Below the pieces are notes generated by a model. It did no database searches and was not told the origin of the DNA. It saw only the letters and a program-made list of their open reading frames with translations. A stretch of DNA of 6,480 bases, taken from NCBI GenBank assembly GCA_016213865.1, contig JACQZL010000149.1, forward strand, positions 1 through 6,480. Reading direction: 5' to 3'. A program made the translations under genes and the position numbers. The stretch is from Candidatus Rifleibacteriota bacterium. Its GTDB lineage: Bacteria; UBP17; UBA6191; JACPRK01. This document shows positions 1 through 5,800 of this stretch, one piece after another. Positions within the stretch are counted from its first letter, which is position 1. Each line of letters begins with the position of its first letter.

Positions 1-145
1 GGTATTACACAGGGGTATGTCAGGAGGTCTGAGGCTTGTTTCGTCACAGTCGCTAACCGCCGCAATCCACGCTTCTTCGATTTTCTGGAACCGGTCTTTC
101 GTATTGGCCTTTTTCGGTTTGGACGACGTTTGAGAGGAGAAACGC
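1..145. other. Upstream leader region, no supported gene
   Basis: This stretch lies before gene 1 and is visibly richer in A/T (T-runs around 81-84, 97-99 and 110-114) than the coding DNA that follows, as expected of a promoter or 5' leader. A 38-codon frame exists at 17-133 on the plus strand (begins MSGGLRLVSS, ends in TGA at 131-133), but it has no family resemblance and I do not call it a gene. AACCG (89-93) and CGGTT (115-119) could pair across a 21-base loop, which is too weak to name as a regulator or terminator. I see no convincing -35/-10 pair and no sigma-54 site. The promoter may lie here or further upstream outside the window. Confidence 0.5.
135..139 (+). promoter_or_regulatory. 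Ribosome binding site for ATG 146
   Basis: AGGAG sits six bases before ATG 146, which is ideal Shine-Dalgarno spacing. There is no purine-rich site before the downstream ATG at 191, where the preceding bases read CTCCTGGGCTAG. The site therefore argues that ribosomes load at 146, and that the longest uninterrupted frame (from 191) is not the natural start of the gene. Confidence 0.8.
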
Positions 146-190
146 ATGTTTCGTAATCATACTCCACTTCATCGGGCACTCCTGGGCTAG
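146..190 (+). other. Signal-peptide n-region ended by in-frame TAG (or 14-aa leader peptide)
   Basis: ATG 146 opens 14 codons (MFRNHTPLHRALLG) and then meets TAG at 188-190. The next codon is the ATG at 191, in the same frame. The peptide is basic (R3, H5, H9, R10), and the frame after the TAG is a hydrophobic core with an ALA cleavage motif, so the two halves together read as one ordinary Sec signal peptide of about 30 residues. One base change from a sense codon such as TGG or CAG would produce the TAG. Alternatives are a genuine leader peptide with stop-start reinitiation (TAGATG), amber readthrough, or a sequence error. The codon register and the TAG are seen directly; which explanation holds is not decidable here. 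Confidence 0.7.
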
Positions 191-2845
191 ATGCTGGCGC
201 TGCCACTCCTGTTGGCTGCCTCGCCGGCCCTGGCGCTGACCCCCGCGGGAACCATCATTCGCAACCAGGCCTCGGCGACCTTCGTCGATGCGCTGGGCGC
301 TCAACAGACGGCCGTCTCGAACGAGGTCGTCACCATCGTCCAGGCGGTCTACGGCCTGTCGGTCACGCCCGACGGGGCCGACAACGGCGGGCAGACGCAG
401 AGCGTCACCCCCGGCTCGACGGTCTACATGCCGTACGTCTTGACGAACGCTGGCAACGAGAAAGACCAGTTCAAGCTGACGCTCTCCCAAGGAGCCACGC
501 AGGGCTTCACGCCGCAGAACGCGGCCGTCTATGAGGACACCAACGGGAACGGCGTGGTCGATCCCGGCGACGTGCGCATCGCGCAGGGCTTCGGCGTCGA
601 GGGCACGACCCGGATTGTCGACCGCGACGAACAGGTCAACCTCATCGTTACCTACCAGGTCCCGACGGGGGCCCTGGCCGGGGTGGATGCCTCGGTGAAC
701 CTGTCGGCCGTCAGCAACGCCGACGGCACGAAGACCGACCTCAACAACTTCAGCACGACCGCCGTGGTCAACGACGCCGCCATCACGGTGTCGAAGTCGG
801 TCAGCCCGGCCGACTCTGCTGCCGGCGGACAGGTGACCTACACCATCTCGGGCTCGAACACGGGTTCGGCCGGCGCCCGGGGAGTGGAAGTGGCCAACGT
901 CACTCGCAATACGGTCGAGGCCAGCCGCACGGGCGTCCTGGTCTATGACAACCTCGCCCTCGTGCATGCAACCGGAGTGACCTTCAACGCCAACGTCGGG
1001 ACCCCCGCCCCCAACACCGGGTACATCGTCTATGAAGCCACGGGCGGCAAGTGGACCGATAGTCTGACGGACCCGAACCTGATCTCGCCTGTGAGGAAGC
1101 TGGCCCTCTTCGTCGAGGCGAGCCCGGCCACGGCGACGGTGCTGACGCCGGGCCAGGCCTACTCTTTCCGCTTCACGGTCGACGTCGCGAATACGGTTTC
1201 GGCCGGTTCGTACCGCAACTCGGCCTTCGCGCGCTTCTCGAACAGCGGCGGGACCGAGCAGTACGGGCCCAACGGACTGGAGAGCAATCAGGCGATCCTC
1301 GTCGTCGGTGGCAGGGGTTACGAGACGGTCAACCCGCAGTTGGGCCCTCGGACCGATCCGACGGTCGCTGAGCTCGGAACGGACGACCATACCGACTCCG
1401 CGGCAAATCGCCCCGCGGGCTCTTTCGTCACCTTTACCGTGGCGGTGAAGAACTCGGGCAACGCCAATGATACCTACAGCCTGCTGACGGTCTCCAATGC
1501 CATCACCGCTTCGGACAGCACGGTCGAGTACTTCCGCAGCGACGGCAACACGCCACTGGGCGACTCGAACTCGGACGGGGTCCCCGACACCGGCCTCCTC
1601 GCCCCGGAGCAGACCTTCGAGTTCTCGGTCAAGGTCTATATCCCCGCCAACGCCTCCTACTCGGCATCCAACGTCGATATCCGAATCCGCAGCCGCTCGA
1701 CGCTCGACACCACCAAGACGAACGACACCATCCTGCGCATCCCCGGCATCACGAGCGCCGGAGTGCTGCTCGGCAACAACGATTCGCTGGGCGGCTCGGT
1801 CAGCTCGGTGACGGTCACGAAGGCCACCAGCCCGGGGCTTGCCGTGGAGTTCCCGCTGGACGTGATCAACCAGGGTGGCTTCCGCGACACGTTCGAGCTG
1901 CGGGCCACCGTTCCCGCGGGTCTGTCGGTCGTCTTCTTCATCGATTCGGACAACGACCAGGTCCTCGACAGCAATGAGGCCCTGCCGGTCTCGGACACGG
2001 GAGTCATGGAGGCCAACGCGGAGCTCCACCTGATCGCCCAGGTGACCGTCGCCTCGGGGGCGACCACCGGCGACAACAACGTGACCTTTACCGCCACGTC
2101 CACCAACGACACCAACAAGGCCTCTTCCCAGCTCGACGTCGTCACGGTCAAGACGGTGCGCGGCGTGACGGTCCAGCCCAATCGCAGCGGCATCGGCATC
2201 CCGGGCGGCACGGTGACCTTCCGCCACACGGTCAAGAACACCAGCACGATCACCGACACCTTCGTCCTGACGATGGCCAACAACATCCAGGACTGGGCCT
2301 ACCGCTTCCAGGACGCCAACAGCAGCCCGATCACCCAGACGTCGCCGCTGGCCCCGGGCGCCTCGCAGGAGATCCAGGTCGTTCGCTTCATCCCGCAGAA
2401 CGAACCGGTCAACACCGTCGAGCAGTTCCAGGTCGTGGCCACCGGCACCGCCAGCAACGCGGTCCCCGTGCCGTCCTCCTCGGCACTCGATACGGTCTCC
2501 GTCATCAACGGCAACCTGGAGATCACCAAGACGGTGGTGAACTTCACGACGAGCTCGGGTCAGGACGGCAAGCCGGGCGAGGTGCTGCTCTACACGGTGA
2601 CGTACCGCAACCTCGGCAACGCCGGGATCACGACGGTCGTCCTCTTCGACACGATCCCACAGTTCACGCAGTTCGTCTCGGGAAGCGTCACCGGCACCAA
2701 CCCGCGCTACTCGGCCAACAACGGGACGACCTACGTGGTTGCCCAACCGGACCCGGCAACCTCCGTGACCAACCTGAAGTGGGAGATCGGCGATCTGGCC
2801 GCCGGAGCCAACGGCACCGTCACGTTCAAGGTGACGATCCAGTAA
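191..2845 (+). CDS. Secreted multi-module DUF11 repeat protein
   Basis: This encodes an 884-residue protein that is probably exported and structural; no enzymatic motif is seen. Residues 1-15 are a hydrophobic signal-peptide core ending in ALA, whose basic n-region lies upstream of an in-frame TAG (see 146-190). Residues 17-50 form the TPAGTIIRNQA...SNEVV segment often found at the start of DUF11 proteins. Beta-rich modules follow. One type carries N-x-G-x-x-x-D-x-[FY]-like landmarks near N86, N421, N560 and N683. The other is DUF11-like, at about 196-375 and 773-884, the last being canonical (ITKTVVNF, then FDTIPQFTQF). Acidic calcium-loop-like motifs occur at D116-D127 (DTNGNGVVDPGD), D458-D466 and D585-E596. 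There are no cysteines. The C-terminus ends in the last repeat, with no transmembrane helix, sorting signal or barrel strand visible. It is paralogous to the next gene and probably in one operon with it. Family assignment is firm; function is unknown. The start could be 146 if the TAG is read through or is an error. Confidence 0.88.
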   Translation: MLALPLLLAASPALALTPAGTIIRNQASATFVDALGAQQTAVSNEVVTIVQAVYGLSVTPDGADNGGQTQSVTPGSTVYMPYVLTNAGNEKDQFKLTLSQGATQGFTPQNAAVYEDTNGNGVVDPGDVRIAQGFGVEGTTRIVDRDEQVNLIVTYQVPTGALAGVDASVNLSAVSNADGTKTDLNNFSTTAVVNDAAITVSKSVSPADSAAGGQVTYTISGSNTGSAGARGVEVANVTRNTVEASRTGVLVYDNLALVHATGVTFNANVGTPAPNTGYIVYEATGGKWTDSLTDPNLISPVRKLALFVEASPATATVLTPGQAYSFRFTVDVANTVSAGSYRNSAFARFSNSGGTEQYGPNGLESNQAILVVGGRGYETVNPQLGPRTDPTVAELGTDDHTDSAANRPAGSFVTFTVAVKNSGNANDTYSLLTVSNAITASDSTVEYFRSDGNTPLGDSNSDGVPDTGLLAPEQTFEFSVKVYIPANASYSASNVDIRIRSRSTLDTTKTNDTILRIPGITSAGVLLGNNDSLGGSVSSVTVTKATSPGLAVEFPLDVINQGGFRDTFELRATVPAGLSVVFFIDSDNDQVLDSNEALPVSDTGVMEANAELHLIAQVTVASGATTGDNNVTFTATSTNDTNKASSQLDVVTVKTVRGVTVQPNRSGIGIPGGTVTFRHTVKNTSTITDTFVLTMANNIQDWAYRFQDANSSPITQTSPLAPGASQEIQVVRFIPQNEPVNTVEQFQVVATGTASNAVPVPSSSALDTVSVINGNLEITKTVVNFTTSSGQDGKPGEVLLYTVTYRNLGNAGITTVVLFDTIPQFTQFVSGSVTGTNPRYSANNGTTYVVAQPDPATSVTNLKWEIGDLAAGANGTVTFKVTIQ

Positions 2846-2865
2846 CCAGGACCTGCTCGCCATCG

Positions 2866-2870
2866 AAGGG
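2866..2870 (+). promoter_or_regulatory. Ribosome binding site for gene 2
   Basis: AAGGG lies six bases before ATG 2877 inside the 31-base gap after the TAA of gene 1. No terminator hairpin fits in that gap, so co-transcription with gene 1 is likely. The site fixes the start of a frame that has no stop within the window. Confidence 0.65.
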
Positions 2871-2876
2871 CAGCCG

Positions 2877-5800
2877 ATGCTTCGAAGGTCCTGGCAGAGA
2901 GGGTGCGCCTTCCTCGCCGTCTGGGCGCTTGCCGCGGTCGCGGTGAGCGCCCAGACGCCGGCGGGGACGGTCATCCTCAACCAGGCGGTCATCACGTTCG
3001 CGGTGAACGGCCTCCCGTTCCGCGTCGAGTCGAACGTGGTGCCGTCCGTCGTGCTGCCTCTGCGCGGTCTCTCGGTCACTCCCAACGGGACGGTGGAAGC
3101 CCCCGCCCAGTCTGTCCGGTGCCGGGCGGGGCTTCCGGCCGTGGTTCCTTACATCCTGGTCAACACCGGCAATGTCACGGATTCGTACGACGTGGCCGTC
3201 CTGCGGGTCAACGCCCACCAGGACGCCAAGCCGGCCTCGCCCAGGGGTGCCCAGTCGTTCGAACCGCAAACCCTGCAGTTGTTTCTCGATGCCAATGCCA
3301 ACGGGGTCATCGACGGGGACGATCGCGAGGTCTCGCGGCTCACCGACCTGCCGGCGGGCGAGAGCCGCAGCCTGCTGGTGCAGGTCCTGCCCCCCGCCGT
3401 CGTGCCCGCCGAGGCCGTTGCGTACCTCAAAGTCACCGGGGCCTCGGTCGCAGACACGAATCTGCGGGACACGGATAACGTGTCGCAGTTGCGGATCGTC
3501 GAGGACGCCGTGCTCACGGCCACCAAGTCGGCCGAACCGTCCAGCGTCGTCGCGGGGCGGACCGTTCACTACGTCATCTCCGGGAGCAACAATGGCTCGG
3601 CGGCGGCGAAGATGGCGTCGCTCGAGGTGGACGGCGCCACCCTGCGCGGCGTCGTGATCAAGGACCCGATCCCGAGTCACGTTCAAGGCGTCCGGCTCGA
3701 GTTGGATTCGGTGCGATGGATGGCCCCCGTCGACGCCATCACTCTCTACTCTCTGGACCGCCAGGCATCGTGGACCGCGTACCGTCCCACGACGAACGCG
3801 GACGTCACCGACGTGGGCATGCTGATCCCCGACGGCTTGGCGCCCGGTCAGGTCTACCGCCTCCAGTTCGACGTCACGACCCCCGAGACGATGCCCGGGG
3901 GTTCGCTGGTCAACCTCGCCACGCTCAACTTCGAGACCACCGTCGGCGTGGAGGTCGAGGTGCAGACCAACCCCACTCGCACCACGGTCATTCCGCACCC
4001 GGCCCTGGTCTTCGGTCCCGAAGGAAGGCCCGACGAGGGACTGGGCGGCGACCCCACCCGCAACGACGAGGACTACCAGGAGATCCGGGCGCCTCTGACG
4101 GGCCAGACCATCGTGTTCCGCAACACGCTGTTGAACTCGGGCGACACGCAACTCGACCTGCTATTGTCTTACGTCAACCCTCCGCAGCCCGGAAACCCCA
4201 ATCCCCGGGCGCTTCCCTTCGGGTCGGTCATCCAGTTCTTCGCCGCCGACGGCGTGACCCCGCTGATGCCGGGTGGCTCGGGTTCGCAGCTCGCGGCGGG
4301 CTCGGTCCGGCCCGGCGGGACGCTCGACGTGGTCGTCCACGTCACGTTGCCCCACGAGTTCACGGTGGCCCAGGGGGCCTATTTCGACGTGATGCTGGAG
4401 ATGCAATCCGCCCGCGGCGGGGCCGTGCGCAACCTGACCACCGACCGGCTGATGGACATCCGGAACACGCCCGAGGTTCGCTCGCTGATCGAACTGGCCG
4501 TGACCCCCGACGAGCCCGTCGCACCCGGAGCGACGCTCTTCTACCTGATCACTTTCGAGAACACGGCGACCACGACCCAGACCAACGTCGTCATCAGCGA
4601 CACCTTGCCGCGCGAGCTCGAGAACTTCCGGGACTTCGAGGCCGGCATCGTCGACGACCTGACCCAACCAGGCCGGCAGGTGACTGTACGACCCAGCTAC
4701 GATCCGGACGGTGTGCTCACGTGGGTCTTCACGAGCTTGCCGCCCGGGTTTCGCGGGCAGCTTCGGTTCACGGCCGACGTGAAGGCCAACGTCGTGGAGA
4801 ACACCCGGATCGACAACGAAGTCTCGATGGCCTCCCTCGAAGCCCCTGCCGCCATTGTCGCCAAAGCCGTTTCGGCCGCCGTGGTCCGACCCAACTTGCG
4901 GTTGGAGAAGGAAGCCAGCCGCCCCGCGGCTGCCATCGGCGAGGTCGTCGCCTATCGTCTCAGCGTCGTCAACCAGAACCCGAGCCTGCCCCTGCACGAC
5001 GTGACTGTCGAGGACTTCCTGCCGGCCGGGTTGCGCCTGCGCCCTGGAAGCGTGACCGTCGACGGAACTGCGGCGCCGGACCCCGCGGCGCGCGACGGCG
5101 GCCGCCGGCTGACGTTCCGGCTCGGGACGCTGCCGGACGCCGCCCGGCCCGACGTTGCCACGCGCGTTGTCATCTACCAGGCGATCGTCGGTGCGGACGC
5201 CCGCCAGGGCGATGCTGTCAACACCGCGATCTCGCGGGCGCTCACGCCGCCCCCGACGCAGGTGGCCCTCGAGAGTGCGCCGAAGTCCGCGCGCGTGCGG
5301 ATTCGCAACCAGGGCTTCAGCCTGCGCGGCGTCATCGTTGGCCGCGTCTACCACGACAACGACCGCAACGGGGCCTGGGATGCAGCCGACAAGGGGGTCC
5401 AGGGGGTGCGGATCTACCTGGACGACGGCACGTTCGTCATCACCGATCGCGAGGGCAAGTACCACTTCGAGGGCGTGCTGGAAGGCCAGCGCGCGGTCAA
5501 GCTCGACCGGCGCACCCTGCCGGCCGGAACGAAGCTCCTGCCGCAGCCGAGGCGCACTCGCCGTGGAGAGGGGGACCTGTACTGGGACCGGATGGGGCCC
5601 GTGGAACTGATGAAAGTCAACTTCCGGCTCGAGCCCGAGAGGACGTCGCGCCCGGCAGCGATGCCCGCGACCGCGCCCGCGACCGTGCTCACGGTACCTC
5701 CGCCGCCACCCCCCACCCGGCCGGGCGACTTCGACTCCTCCTGGTTCCCTCCCGGCGAGGTGACGGTCATCATCGGTTCGGCCAAGCCGGCTGACGGGGC

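Noticed and set aside
17..133. A 38-codon frame in the leader region, in the same frame as gene 1
   Set aside because: It has a weak AGGGG before ATG 17, no recognisable product, and ends at TGA 131-133 close to the next ribosome site. A frame of this length is expected by chance. A regulatory leader peptide cannot be excluded, but nothing supports it.
105..133. Sigma-54-like or sigma-70-like promoter
   Set aside because: TTGGCC at 105-110 has no GC dinucleotide at the required -12 distance for sigma-54, and GTTTGA at 128-133 is a poor -10 box that overlaps the ribosome site region.
2846..2876. Terminator between the two genes
   Set aside because: The 31-base gap has no stable inverted repeat and no T-run, so read-through into gene 2 is expected.
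2877..2952. Lipoprotein or Tat signal at the start of gene 2
   Set aside because: C10 sits at the beginning of the hydrophobic core, not after a lipobox. RR is followed by SWQRG, not the Tat pattern. An ordinary Sec signal cleaved after VSA fits better.
53..3085. A 1010-codon minus-strand open frame, longer than gene 1 itself
   Set aside because: It lies in exact codon register opposite gene 1, where it could only be stopped by TTA, CTA or TCA codons, and gene 1 uses none of these. Its product is an R/G/D/V-rich low-complexity sequence with no signal peptide or family. It also runs through the leader region and the intergenic gap. It is a shadow of codon bias.
5355..5390. Dockerin domain in gene 2
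   Set aside because: There is only one acidic loop here, followed by GVRIYLDDG and a TDREGKYHF strand. This is the SdrD_B/Cna-B-like pattern, not the paired loop-helix repeat of a dockerin.
2826..5465. Two long minus-strand frames meeting near 4151-4161
   Set aside because: Both are in exact register opposite gene 2. They are separated only by a CTA leucine codon at 4161-4163, which reads as TAG on the other strand. No family resemblance or start signal was seen.
3716..5794. A 692-codon plus-strand open frame
   Set aside because: It is in a different frame from gene 2, which covers the same span with DUF11 and SdrD_B-like domains, a ribosome site and a paralogue next door. The product is R/P/G-rich and matches nothing.
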